Source: Lacihabitans soyangensis | Lineage (GTDB): Bacteria > Bacteroidota > Bacteroidia > Cytophagales > Spirosomataceae | Direction: 5' to 3' | Length of the DNA stretch: 64,000 nucleotides | NCBI RefSeq assembly: GCF_024343775.1 | Contig: NZ_RJUF01000015.1 | Coordinates: 1-64,000 of the forward strand | Part shown: piece after piece, positions 1 through 8,744 of the stretch | Position numbering within the stretch: position 1 is the stretch's first letter | Layout: each line of letters starts with the position of its first letter | Notes under the pieces: generated by a model | The model's database searches: none | What the model was told of the DNA's origin: nothing | The model's input: the letters and a program-made list of their open reading frames with translations, nothing else | Translations under genes and position numbers: made by a program

Positions 1-303
1 ACCGTCCAGGTGCCCTCGCCTGCTACAGTTACGGTAGTTGCTGGTACGGTCGGGTTTGCAGGGTCTAACAAGGTCACCGTAGTGGGGTCTACCGTATCGC
101 CACCTGTATCGTTGGTCGTTACAGGTGCTGACACAAACCCTGGCACTGGCGTGAAGGTCACCGCTCCTGTCGTCGGGTTCACCGTCCAGGTGCCCTCGCC
201 TGCTACAGTTACGGTAGTTGCTGGTACGGTCGGGTTTGCAGGGTCTAACAAGGTCACCGTAGTGGGGTCTACCGTATCGCCACCTGTATCGTTGGTCGTT
301 ACA
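1..303 (-). repeat. 180-bp tandem coding repeats in the surface protein
   Basis: Positions 1-123 are identical to 181-303, which gives a period of 180 bp (60 codons). The unit encodes NDTGGDTVDPTTVTLLDPAN and then the VAGEGTW / VTFTPVPGFV core. The repeat is clearly richer in G and C than the adjoining part of the same gene. The array continues off the left edge, so the copy number cannot be read here. Confidence 0.9.
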
Positions 304-2654
304 TTCACCGTCACTGGCGTGCCTGCATAGTCGGCCGTGTCATTTTCTGCTATCGCTACGTAATCTACTTTTACTTTTGTTGTATCAGATAATCCTGTGC
401 TAATTTCGGTAAGTTTATAATCGATAGGAGTTGGATCAAGTTTAAATGTTGATAATGGAGTGAAGCTAATTATTCCTGTACTAGGATTTAGACTCCAAGT
501 ACCCTCACCAGGTACGTTTAAAATTACGTCTATTCCAAGATTGAATGGATTCAAATCTATTATTACTTCACTTGCTAGGGGAACATTTCCATTTTGCAAA
601 GTGTCATTCGAAATAATATTTTTTGAAACCGTAGCCCCTACTGAATTACCTATACTAGAATCTGGAATTGCCACTGGTGGATAAACTGGCAAAACACTTG
701 CTGAAGAGTTATTATTCGCTAAGACTTGATCAAATTCTTTTCCAGAAATTTTAGAAAGGTTCAAATGATCACCTGAAGCGTTAACACTGGCAGTAATAGT
801 AAGTGTTTCATTGCCCAGATTAGCCAATGACCCAATGCTCCATATACCTGTTACATTGTCGTACGAGCCAACAGATGCAGATGATGACACATATATATAA
901 CCACTTGGTAAGGTGTCTCCCACAATAACCTGAGACGCGTCAATGGTTCCTAAGTTCCTTGCAAGTAAGGTAAATTGAACATTTGAACCAACGGCGGCTA
1001 TAGTAGGGTTAACCGTTTTTTCAATTGACAAATTTGGACACCCTTTTTTTACAAAAAAGTTTATTTCGTTAGAAACGTAGCCCCAGCCCCAAGTATTAAT
1101 AGTTCTTACATTACCAAAATCATTACATTGATTATTATCAGCATCATTTCCGCTAACGCTTGGTGCAGGAATAATTTGAGCGGGGTTTCCACTTCCATTC
1201 CATGCGTGAGCAGGTGAAATAGTACCCAAAATAGAGTTATTAATACCACTACCACTAATATTGTTTGCATTATCAGCAGGGTTTAAAGTAGGATTACAAG
1301 TTGTACCAATATTTGTTAAACCTGAATCATTCCAATATAACCTTGTCGAAGTTGAGACCAAAGGAGCTACCGTTTCCACTATAATACCATTGGCATTTAT
1401 TTCCGCATCATAAAGTGGAAGGTTAAACCTACCATTCATATAAATTAATTTCAAATTCAGATCTTGTCCATCTAGTAAAGCATTTCCTAAACCGTCATTT
1501 CCATCCCAAGGAACCGAATTTGCACCTTGTGGTAAATCCAAAAACTCTAACAATCTATCTGCAGTACCCACCTGAAATCCAGAGGTACCGTTTAAATCAA
1601 AAAATATTTTAACATCACCAGGTTGGTCAATAGTAAAATTTAAAAAATAAGGCCCACAACCTGATACAGCAGGGGTATTAAAATATGGTTGTAAAGGAAT
1701 AGTCGCATATGGGTAAATTGTAGCATCTGGTTGATTCAAGAATATTTTATAACCATTAGATAAACTAGGGGCAGTGGCATCATTTCTTGAATTCCTATCA
1801 ACAAACCAGTTACCAGCATTTACAACGCCATAGCTGTTCATAGCAACATTAAATGCAATTGGCCTAAAGCCAGTCCTGAGATCTATCTTTATCACTGACC
1901 TATCAGTAGTATAAGCATAAAAAGCCGCCTCTGAAGAAGCTGGACCTTCTGGAATCCATGTGGCCGGGGTAATACATACCAAGCCCCATTTATCACTGTG
2001 CACTCTTCCAGGGAATTTTGTATTTGCTGCTGTTGCTACCGTCAAGTCAAAATAGGCGGATTTTGCCCATGTTGCATTAGTTGGTGTAACCTGGCTTACC
2101 CCACCATCATTTGATCGATAAATCTCAATCCAATATTCACCGTTTTGGGCGGGAGTAAATGTTAATGGTGCATATCCACTTGGTGTCAACCCTCCAATAT
2201 TTGGCCCAGCTACGGCCTTTGCATAAGTATCAATGTATCCATTACCTGAGGCAGACCATAAAGTAGGCCCCAAAACCACTGTTCCGTCTGGTCTGTGAAT
2301 TCTATAATACATGTTGGTGGTATTGGTAAATCCATTGTAATCAGTCCAATTAAATCCAAAATAAAGTCTTTCATTGTTGAAATCCTTTATATTGAAGTAC
2401 AACCTATTGTCCTCGGGAGCATTGAAATATGGGCCAGAGTTTATACTTGGCATATATGCAAGTGCTGTAATTGCAGTTGAAACGGGTGAAATTTCTTTGG
2501 TTCCTTCCGCAAAAACCTTTAGGGGTAATGCATAAAATAACACAATGAAAATTATGGCGAAATTTAAAAACAGCTTTTTCGAAATGAGATGTTTTTTTAA
2601 ACTTGGGTTCTGCGTAAATACGTTAAGTGATTTACTTTGTAATTTTCGTATCAT
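1..2654 (-). CDS. Large modular surface/fibril protein (DUF11 plus CshA-like repeats), C-terminus beyond the left edge
   Basis: Reading the minus strand from an ATG at 2654 gives an open frame that never stops before position 1, so about 884 N-terminal residues are visible. The N-terminus has an unusually long basic region followed by a hydrophobic stretch at about residues 30-50 that ends in VFAEG, consistent with a signal peptide. Residues 50-530 form an unrecognised globular part. A DUF11-type Ig-like domain (LSIEKTVNPTIAAVGSNVQF) lies at about 540-625. From about residue 665 on, modules of the type ATTVTVAGEGTW and TGAVTFTPVPGF resemble CshA-type fibril repeats. The last visible part is a 60-residue unit repeated with no base change over 123 bp. 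Such proteins are usually cell-surface adhesins or T9SS cargo, but the sorting tail, if any, lies outside the window. Confidence 0.85.
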   Translation of the reverse strand, partial: MIRKLQSKSLNVFTQNPSLKKHLISKKLFLNFAIIFIVLFYALPLKVFAEGTKEISPVSTAITALAYMPSINSGPYFNAPEDNRLYFNIKDFNNERLYFGFNWTDYNGFTNTTNMYYRIHRPDGTVVLGPTLWSASGNGYIDTYAKAVAGPNIGGLTPSGYAPLTFTPAQNGEYWIEIYRSNDGGVSQVTPTNATWAKSAYFDLTVATAANTKFPGRVHSDKWGLVCITPATWIPEGPASSEAAFYAYTTDRSVIKIDLRTGFRPIAFNVAMNSYGVVNAGNWFVDRNSRNDATAPSLSNGYKIFLNQPDATIYPYATIPLQPYFNTPAVSGCGPYFLNFTIDQPGDVKIFFDLNGTSGFQVGTADRLLEFLDLPQGANSVPWDGNDGLGNALLDGQDLNLKLIYMNGRFNLPLYDAEINANGIIVETVAPLVSTSTRLYWNDSGLTNIGTTCNPTLNPADNANNISGSGINNSILGTISPAHAWNGSGNPAQIIPAPSVSGNDADNNQCNDFGNVRTINTWGWGYVSNEINFFVKKGCPNLSIEKTVNPTIAAVGSNVQFTLLARNLGTIDASQVIVGDTLPSGYIYVSSSASVGSYDNVTGIWSIGSLANLGNETLTITASVNASGDHLNLSKISGKEFDQVLANNNSSASVLPVYPPVAIPDSSIGNSVGATVSKNIISNDTLQNGNVPLASEVIIDLNPFNLGIDVILNVPGEGTWSLNPSTGIISFTPLSTFKLDPTPIDYKLTEISTGLSDTTKVKVDYVAIAENDTADYAGTPVTVNVTTNDTGGDTVDPTTVTLLDPANPTVPATTVTVAGEGTWTVNPTTGAVTFTPVPGFVSAPVTTNDTGGDTVDPTTVTLLDPANPTVPATTVTVAGEGTWT

Positions 2655-2988
2655 AATAAAGGAAAGCTTTTCTCCGAACTTTCCAAAACAGATACAAACA
2701 CTATACCTGATAATCGTATTTTACATTAATCTTAGCAAGCGGATACATGCACTCAAATCTTTGTGAAAATTCACAATAAATCTTGGAATTTTTTAATTAA
2801 TTCGAGAATTCAATATCTATACCATAAAACCATTTAATAAAAAACAAGCATCTTAATGGCCATTCTTTGGACTATGATTGTACTGTTATTAATACAGTTA
2901 ATGGTGACACCTTTGAATAAGTTTAAGGATAATTAATTGGTTTTTAAATCAACTTAAAACAACTTTATGCCATTAAAAATGCAAACAA
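2655..2988. other. Divergent intergenic region between surface protein and carboxypeptidase
   Basis: This 334-bp AT-rich gap separates two divergent genes, so it must hold both promoters, but no clear TTG-N19-TAnnTTTG match was found on either strand. A short dyad (ACTGT...ACAGT) at 2882-2898 could be an operator. The small plus-strand frame at 2545-2766 overlaps the start of the surface protein and shows no coding character. Confidence 0.5.
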
Positions 2989-5838
2989 ATGAAAAGAACT
3001 CTACTTATTATTACACTATTTTTATTTGGCTTAATTCAAAAAGGTTACGCTCAAAAGTATCACAGAATCAAAGCAAATATCAATCAAGAAAAGATTGATA
3101 TACTCTACAAAAACGGTTTCGAAGCTGACCATTTCCATCTTGAAAATGGCGTTTTTACGGCCGAAGTTTCTGATGCAGATGTAGCCTTATTTAAAAAGCA
3201 AAACATCAAATTTCAATACTTGATCAAAGACCTTGAAAAGAATTTAGCCAAGGTTAATAAAGCCATTGACAAACAAAATGCAGGTAAAAACCTCCGTACG
3301 GCCGCTACTCCTGCCAATTTTACTCTAGGTTCTTATGGTGGCTTTTTCACCATGACGCAGCTCCATAATATTCTTGATCAAATGCGTGTGCTTTATCCTA
3401 ATTTGGTAACAGCCAAAACCTCGATAGGTACTACGGTGGAAGGTAGACCCATATATATGTTAAAAATAAGCGACAATCCTGACATTGACGAACCAGAATC
3501 TGAGCTATTTTTAAATGCAGTTCACCACGCCCGCGAGCCCATGAGTTTGAGCCAATTAATCTATTTCATGTGGCATGTTTTAGAAAGTTATGGTACTGAC
3601 CCAGAAATCACCACCTTACTGAACAGCACCGAAATGTACATTGTACCTATGGTGAACCCCGATGGATATCAGCAAAACTTAAACACGAATCCCAACGGGG
3701 GTGGAATGTGGCGTAAAAACCGTAAAAACAATGGTAATGGTACTTTTGGAGTAGATATTAACCGTAACTATGGCTTTCAGTGGGGTTACGACAATACTGG
3801 TTCTTCACCAACCACTAGCTCTGATACCTACAGAGGCCCGAGTGCCTTTTCTGAGCCAGAAACACAAGCAGTGAGAAATTTCTGTAATGCTCATGACTTC
3901 GTGGCATCGATGGATTTTCATTCTTTTGGCAACTATTGCATTTACCCATACGGCTATGCAACTACCAATAGCAACCCTGAGTTGCCACTTTTCCAACAAA
4001 TGGGTGCCTATTTGACTGCTGAAAATGGCTTCGTATACGGCAATGCCGTTCAGACGGTAAATTACACGGCAAATGGTGCTGGCGACGACTGGAAATATGG
4101 AGAACAAACTACCAAGAACAAAATTTACAGCTTCACACCAGAAGTGGGAGCTTCTACAGACGGTTTTTACCCTGCACAAAGCAGAATTATTCCATTGTGC
4201 GAGTCAACCTTACAGATGAATCGTAAGATATTGAAGCTTTCGTCAAAATTTGCAGAATTAACAACCACAGCACCCACTAGTGTAACTTCACTCACAGGAA
4301 ATATCCCATTCAGTGTTAAAAATTCAAGTCTACGAAATCCCAGTTACACGGTTAGTGTGAGTAGTACAAGCCCGTATGTATTGTCGTTACCAGGAACGCA
4401 ATCCTTCAATAATATGACACTATTTCAGACCACATCAGGTCTTGCGGCCTTTACCTTATCACCAACCACACCTGTGGGTACTCCAATAAATTTTACCTTA
4501 ACTTTAGACAACGGTCATTCTCCCGTTACGAAAACAGTAACCATCATTTATGATTGTTCAACACCTAGTAACCTCCAAAGCACAGCGGTAACCACAAGCT
4601 CGGCCACGGCCAGTTGGACTGCTGTTGCAGGAGCAACGGGTTATTATTTTTCATACAAAACCGCAGCCAGTAGTTCATGGTCGGCTGATTCCCTTGTATC
4701 CGTAACCAGCGTTGGACTATCGGGTCTGACACAAGGGACGGTTTACAACTGGCGAGTACGAACAGACGTTTGTAATACTTATGGTACTGCCACATTTACA
4801 ACACAATTGCCATGTACAAATCCGGCGAGCGTATCAGTAAGTAATATAACCTCGAGTGGGGCAGCTATCAGTTGGACAGCTGTGGCAGGAGCCACTAACT
4901 ATCAAGTACAATATAAACTGGCAACTAGCAGCACTTGGCTAACAGCCACCAATGCCAACACCACTACCAGCTATTCTTTGACTGGCTTGGCCGCGAATAC
5001 GCTATACGACGTACAAGTACGAACCAACTGTACCTCAGGAAGTTCAATCTATACTTCAACTCAGTTTACAACTGCCGTACAAACTACCACGTACTGTGCT
5101 AGCATAGGAAACAACGTGAGTTTCTTCTGGGTGGATTATTTTAAACTCGGCACCATCACAAGAACATCTGGTGCTGATGCAGGATACTTCAACGGAACTG
5201 CCTCCGTGACGAACCTCACCCGAGGCACCGCAAATACGGTATCATTTTCACCAGGCTATACTAGCACCGTGTATAGGGTGTACTGGAGAGTATGGATTGA
5301 CTACAACAAGGACGGTGACTTTGTGGATGCTGGAGAACAAATTGTAAGCCAATCTACCACCGGAGCGGGTATTTATAATGCCAACTTCACGGTGCCAGCA
5401 GCCGCCCTTACAGGCCAAACCCGCATCAGAGTTTCTATGAAATACAATGCATACAGTACTTCTTGTGAGACATTTACCTATGGCGAAGTAGAAGATTACA
5501 CCGTAAATATTGTAACCGCCACGAGCAACAAACAAGAGTTGGCTGGAGCTAAGGTTTCATCTGAAATAAATAATGAAGAGGCCACTTTAACGGATTTACA
5601 GGCTAGGATTTACCCTAATCCAACGAGTTCAGAATTGTTCATAGATTTCAAAAATCAGTCATCCAAAAACATGCAAATATCAATAATGGATGCTAAAGGA
5701 GTTGAAAGATACAAGACCTTACTCACCGAAGACCATAATGCATACGGCATAGATGTGTCCAATTATGTACCAGCCGTGTATTTCTTGAAGTTAGAAAATG
5801 GCAAAAAAAGCAAAACACTGAAGTTCGTTAAAGAATAA
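2989..5838 (+). CDS. Secreted M14 zinc carboxypeptidase with FN3, GEVED and T9SS sorting domains
   Basis: A signal peptide (MKRTLLIITLFLFGLIQKGYAQ) precedes a peptidase M14 domain at about residues 110-410. The zinc ligands and catalytic glutamate are visible: the HxxE motif in HHAREPMS (H180 and E183), H311 in DFHSFG, and E385 in TPEVGAS. Two fibronectin type III-like domains follow (about 525-695). Next comes a GEVED-type domain (ending GEVEDYTVNI, about 700-845), then a Por-type C-terminal tail (ARIYPNPTSSELFIDF, about 870-949) that marks T9SS export. The product probably cleaves amino acids from peptide C-termini outside the cell. It is monocistronic, with a terminator directly downstream. 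Confidence 0.95.
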   Translation: MKRTLLIITLFLFGLIQKGYAQKYHRIKANINQEKIDILYKNGFEADHFHLENGVFTAEVSDADVALFKKQNIKFQYLIKDLEKNLAKVNKAIDKQNAGKNLRTAATPANFTLGSYGGFFTMTQLHNILDQMRVLYPNLVTAKTSIGTTVEGRPIYMLKISDNPDIDEPESELFLNAVHHAREPMSLSQLIYFMWHVLESYGTDPEITTLLNSTEMYIVPMVNPDGYQQNLNTNPNGGGMWRKNRKNNGNGTFGVDINRNYGFQWGYDNTGSSPTTSSDTYRGPSAFSEPETQAVRNFCNAHDFVASMDFHSFGNYCIYPYGYATTNSNPELPLFQQMGAYLTAENGFVYGNAVQTVNYTANGAGDDWKYGEQTTKNKIYSFTPEVGASTDGFYPAQSRIIPLCESTLQMNRKILKLSSKFAELTTTAPTSVTSLTGNIPFSVKNSSLRNPSYTVSVSSTSPYVLSLPGTQSFNNMTLFQTTSGLAAFTLSPTTPVGTPINFTLTLDNGHSPVTKTVTIIYDCSTPSNLQSTAVTTSSATASWTAVAGATGYYFSYKTAASSSWSADSLVSVTSVGLSGLTQGTVYNWRVRTDVCNTYGTATFTTQLPCTNPASVSVSNITSSGAAISWTAVAGATNYQVQYKLATSSTWLTATNANTTTSYSLTGLAANTLYDVQVRTNCTSGSSIYTSTQFTTAVQTTTYCASIGNNVSFFWVDYFKLGTITRTSGADAGYFNGTASVTNLTRGTANTVSFSPGYTSTVYRVYWRVWIDYNKDGDFVDAGEQIVSQSTTGAGIYNANFTVPAAALTGQTRIRVSMKYNAYSTSCETFTYGEVEDYTVNIVTATSNKQELAGAKVSSEINNEEATLTDLQARIYPNPTSSELFIDFKNQSSKNMQISIMDAKGVERYKTLLTEDHNAYGIDVSNYVPAVYFLKLENGKKSKTLKFVKE

Positions 5839-5860
5839 ACAGGAGAAACTCAAAAGTTTA

Positions 5861-5904
5861 AAAGCTTACAGATAAGATCACAATCTTTCTGTAAGCTTTT
5901 TTTA
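5861..5904 (+). terminator. Rho-independent terminator of the carboxypeptidase gene
   Basis: A perfect 12-bp stem (AAAGCTTACAGA at 5861-5872 with TCTGTAAGCTTT at 5888-5899) is followed by a run of T on the plus strand, 23 bases after the stop codon. Confidence 0.85.
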
Positions 5905-5941
5905 ATGTCTCTATGGATGTTATGATAAATTTTAAACCAAA

Positions 5942-6781
5942 CTATTTACTGAGCGTAGCATTCTTATCCACCTCGTCGAGTAATTGATTATAAATCTTGT
6001 ATCGTTTTTCTTGAATTTTAGCAACAGCAATGAGTTCAGCTTTTTTATAACCACCCTGATAATACCGCTGAAACCATGGTAAAGTGGCTATGGCCGCATC
6101 CAGTGGGTTGTTGATAAAGGCAGAACGTAAGCCCAAGGCCAACAAACCAGTGGAAAGCAAGAATGAATTCAAGCCATTTTTGACATCACCAACATACAAC
6201 TGACCCAGACCGGGCATAATCATGCTCAGAACTTTGGCCTTTTTAGGACTGATTTTACTAATTTTTTTGTTTTTTTCAAAAAGCTCATTGACCAAAGACG
6301 TATCTGCCACAATTTTCTTAAACATTTGCTCTGAAAGGTCATACTCTTGCTTTGCAAACCGCAAAATGGCCTCATTAAAGTCTTTGTCTGCTTGTTGTTT
6401 CGGGTCTGTGGTCTCATCCATACCCAAAAGTTCAACTTCGGCGTAGTCGTATTGCTGTAATATCAAAAAACACGAGATTTTCTTAAGAATGTAGGCATCC
6501 TTCAATACAGAATCCTGCGTGCTAAAGTAGGCCAAATCGAAATAGCTGGCCGATTCTTGATATTTCTTTAAACTAAAAAGACAGTCGGCTATTTTGGGGT
6601 AAACCTCCGGCCCATAAACCGATAGGGTGTCGAAAAACAATACCCGCTTATAAGCCTCCACGGCATTTTGATAGCTTTTTTGCTCGTAAAGGGTATTGGC
6701 AAACCTGAAAGTAGATTCTAAACCCTGGCCAAAACTCCCAAACGCATTAGTAATAAGTATTAAAAAGAGCACTCGCTTCAT
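5942..6781 (-). CDS. TPR protein with C-terminal membrane pair, last gene of the YidD-like operon
   Basis: A signal peptide (ending SFGQG) is followed by TPR-like helical repeats to about residue 180 (for example ESTFRFANTLYEQKSYQNAV). A hydrophobic C-terminal part then begins with MIMPGLGQLYVGDVKNGLNS. That PGxGxxY...G pattern recalls the DUF5683-type membrane domain and is shared with the gene upstream, so the two are probably paralogues. The start at 6781 overlaps the end of the upstream gene by 35 bp, which implies translational coupling. The function is unknown. Co-transcription with a YidD-like and a LolA-like gene suggests a role in envelope protein or lipoprotein biogenesis, but that is inference. 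Confidence 0.75.
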   Translation of the reverse strand: MKRVLFLILITNAFGSFGQGLESTFRFANTLYEQKSYQNAVEAYKRVLFFDTLSVYGPEVYPKIADCLFSLKKYQESASYFDLAYFSTQDSVLKDAYILKKISCFLILQQYDYAEVELLGMDETTDPKQQADKDFNEAILRFAKQEYDLSEQMFKKIVADTSLVNELFEKNKKISKISPKKAKVLSMIMPGLGQLYVGDVKNGLNSFLLSTGLLALGLRSAFINNPLDAAIATLPWFQRYYQGGYKKAELIAVAKIQEKRYKIYNQLLDEVDKNATLSK

Positions 6782-7556
6782 GCTGTAATGCGTTTATTTT
6801 TTTACGATTAAAGTCTTTGGTGGATTTTACGCCACCGTAAATATTGCCTAAATAAAAACCCAGGCCAATACCGCCATAAATCCAACCCCTGTGATTGTTA
6901 ACACCGAATTTGTTGAAACTCCTGTAGGACTGAAAAGCCATACCTGCGGTGAAGAAGAGCGAAACGATACCATCTTTCCAATTCTTTGAATAAGCCTTTC
7001 CTGAGCCAGGAACCACAGCCGACATCAAAGCAGCCAAACCCGGACTTTTCTTATGAGTTTCTTTTTCTAGAATAGACTTGTAGCCCACACCCAGTTCATT
7101 ATCTGTGCTTTTAATAAGTGCCAAAGTTGTTCTGGCCTCTTTAAAGTTATTATTGAATATATCGGAGGTTACATTCAGTAGCACTTTGTCGTCAGCCGAA
7201 AAGTTCTCGTTTTGATTCCAGAAATCCCTCGCAGCGGACCAAGATTGGTTTTGCATTTGAAGTTTGGCATATTCCAGAGCCGACGAAAACGGCACCTTCG
7301 AAGGATTATTATACAGAACGGGTAGTTTTGCTATACCCAAGGAAGTCTGATTTGACAATCGGTAGGCTCTTAAAAGGTTGGTTTTGAGGGTGTCGTTGTC
7401 TGGTGCAAAATAAACCAATCGCTCAAACTCCTTGCCTGCCAATTCAAACTGACCAGATTTCAACAAATAGTCGCCGTACTTTCTTGAATTTTCATAATTA
7501 AAAATATCCTGACCAAACGTAGCGAAACTAATAAAAAGCAGTACTAATATTCTCAT
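6747..7556 (-). CDS. TPR protein with C-terminal PGxGxxY membrane domain
   Basis: This 269-residue protein has a signal peptide (MRILVLLFISFATFGQ), TPR-like repeats with the phrase YLLKSGQFELAGKEFERLVY, and a hydrophobic C-terminal domain starting near residue 170 (MSAVVPGSGKAYSKNWKDGI). It has the same architecture as the next gene downstream, with which it overlaps by 35 bp. Only 5 bp separate it from the YidD-like gene upstream. No enzyme motif is visible. It likely sits in the inner membrane with the TPR part in the periplasm. Confidence 0.75.
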   Translation of the reverse strand: MRILVLLFISFATFGQDIFNYENSRKYGDYLLKSGQFELAGKEFERLVYFAPDNDTLKTNLLRAYRLSNQTSLGIAKLPVLYNNPSKVPFSSALEYAKLQMQNQSWSAARDFWNQNENFSADDKVLLNVTSDIFNNNFKEARTTLALIKSTDNELGVGYKSILEKETHKKSPGLAALMSAVVPGSGKAYSKNWKDGIVSLFFTAGMAFQSYRSFNKFGVNNHRGWIYGGIGLGFYLGNIYGGVKSTKDFNRKKINALQHEASALFNTYY

Positions 7557-7561
7557 GAATG

Positions 7562-7984
7562 TTATTTGATGGTTGAAACCACGGGTACGGTGGGTATTAC
7601 TCTTGGGTCGTCTTTGAGAAGCATGTTGGTTTTGTCAAACTCATAATTTTGCGGTGAGAGGCCATTGCAACGGGTAAGTCTATCCATGGTCATAATGCCG
7701 CCTTTCACCATTCCAAACTTCTTAACGGCCAAGATGCCATACTCCGAACAGGATGGTGTAAACGTGCAAACGGTTAAGTCTTGCGATGAAAAAAAGGTTT
7801 TATAGAACAAAAACAAGCCCGAAAAAACCACTTGAACCTCGTTCTTGTTGTTCTTAGCTTCTACATATTCTTTCTTTATGTTGCCGTTGGGCAATACGTT
7901 TCTATACAGACTTACCTGGGCGTTTGCTTCATTTCTTAGCAGCAGCAGACTTAGTAAGAGGAATTTTATAACGATATATTTCAT
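7562..7984 (-). CDS. Exported YidD-like protein (membrane protein insertion efficiency factor family)
   Basis: The core CTFTPSCSEYGILAVKKFG, followed by KGGIMTMDRLTRC, matches the YidD family (consensus CRFxPTCSxYA..A....G..KG......R..RC), including the cysteines C73, C79 and C106. Canonical YidD is a short cytoplasmic-side membrane protein next to yidC and rnpA. This one has an added N-terminal signal peptide (KFLLLSLLLLRNEANAQ) and sits in an unrelated operon. I chose the start at 7984 (MKYIVIKF) because it begins the signal peptide; an upstream in-frame ATG at 8011 would add nine residues. It overlaps the end of the LolA-like gene by 56 bp. Confidence 0.8.
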   Translation of the reverse strand: MKYIVIKFLLLSLLLLRNEANAQVSLYRNVLPNGNIKKEYVEAKNNKNEVQVVFSGLFLFYKTFFSSQDLTVCTFTPSCSEYGILAVKKFGMVKGGIMTMDRLTRCNGLSPQNYEFDKTNMLLKDDPRVIPTVPVVSTIK

Positions 7985-8675
7985 CTTCTGTGTTTTGGTC
8001 GATGGTAACATTTTTATAGGTAGTCAGCTGAATATTTTTCTCGCCTTTTTCACTAATACTCACCATAGTCACTTCGGTCGGAAACTCCACACCTTTGACA
8101 TTAACGTATTTTTTGAAGTATTGTTGACTCACCACCACTCCTTTGGCATTGTAAAAGACCATGGCGTCGAGCCGTTTATTCACGGTTTGCATCCTTATGT
8201 TGCCAAATACCTTCTTGTATTGTTCTTCAGAAGCCACCCAAGTGGTTATAACCCCAGTAGGTGTTTTTTCCACCTTACCTATCTTGTAGATAGCCTTTTC
8301 ATTGTTTTTTGGTCTTAAACCGTAGTCTGATAATTGTCCTGTAAGTGCAAGATGGAAAGCTGTAAACTCGGGAATCAAGAAAGTCCTGGTAGTGCCAGTA
8401 ACGATATTTTTGTCGTTGATAGAAAACATGGTGGTGTCTTGCACAACCATGGTTTCCTTTTTAGGAAAAATAAGCTTGTAAACGATTTTCTTATAGATTT
8501 TATCGTAATATATTTTACCCATGGTGAGCCTGTAGCTCCCATTGGAGAGTTTGTCTTTTATAGAAACGTCGGCCCTGAACCGATAAAATTGTTGACCAAA
8601 TGAGATACTTGGCAAAAGAAAAGTCAAAAACAAAAAGGTCCTAAAATTCAATCGTTTAGAAATTATGATATACAA
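7929..8675 (-). CDS. Probable periplasmic LolA-like protein, first gene of the YidD-like operon
   Basis: This protein of about 248 residues has a signal peptide (FLTFLLPSISFGQ) and a beta-rich body with alternating charged strands (YRLTMGKIYYDK, then YKIGKVEKTPTG), which recalls the LolA/LolB lipoprotein-carrier fold. The family call is tentative. There is no ATG in the first part of the frame: the start is a TTG at 8675 or, since that codon abuts a terminator hairpin, more likely the TTG at 8651 (NFRTFLFL). It leads the minus-strand operon that continues with the YidD-like protein and two TPR proteins. Confidence 0.6.
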   Translation of the reverse strand: MYIIISKRLNFRTFLFLTFLLPSISFGQQFYRFRADVSIKDKLSNGSYRLTMGKIYYDKIYKKIVYKLIFPKKETMVVQDTTMFSINDKNIVTGTTRTFLIPEFTAFHLALTGQLSDYGLRPKNNEKAIYKIGKVEKTPTGVITTWVASEEQYKKVFGNIRMQTVNKRLDAMVFYNAKGVVVSQQYFKKYVNVKGVEFPTEVTMVSISEKGEKNIQLTTYKNVTIDQNTEDEIYRYKIPLTKSAAAKK

Positions 8676-8710
8676 AAATAGCCCAAGGTTTCTAAGTTTG
8701 GGCTATTTCT
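8676..8710 (-). terminator. Hairpin terminator after the first small-protein gene
   Basis: An 11-bp stem (AAATAGCCCAA with TTGGGCTATTT) separates the small membrane-protein gene at 8745-9191 from the LolA-like operon. Read on the minus strand, the stem is followed by a short T-rich stretch. Confidence 0.65.
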
Positions 8711-8744
8711 ATAAAAAATATGCAGGTTTTTTATTTTAAGAAAA

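Noticed and set aside
10-330. Plus-strand frame of 106 codons with VTVVAGTVGFAG-type repeats
   Set aside because: It is the complement of the 180-bp repeats of the surface protein; the minus-strand frame runs on for more than 880 codons with recognisable domains.
3805-4179. Minus-strand frame of 124 codons inside the carboxypeptidase gene
   Set aside because: It is a shadow of the M14 catalytic domain; the plus frame has all metal ligands in order.
7845-8318. Plus-strand frame of 157 codons opposite the YidD-like and LolA-like genes
   Set aside because: It covers the overlap of two real minus-strand genes and has no domain or start context of its own.
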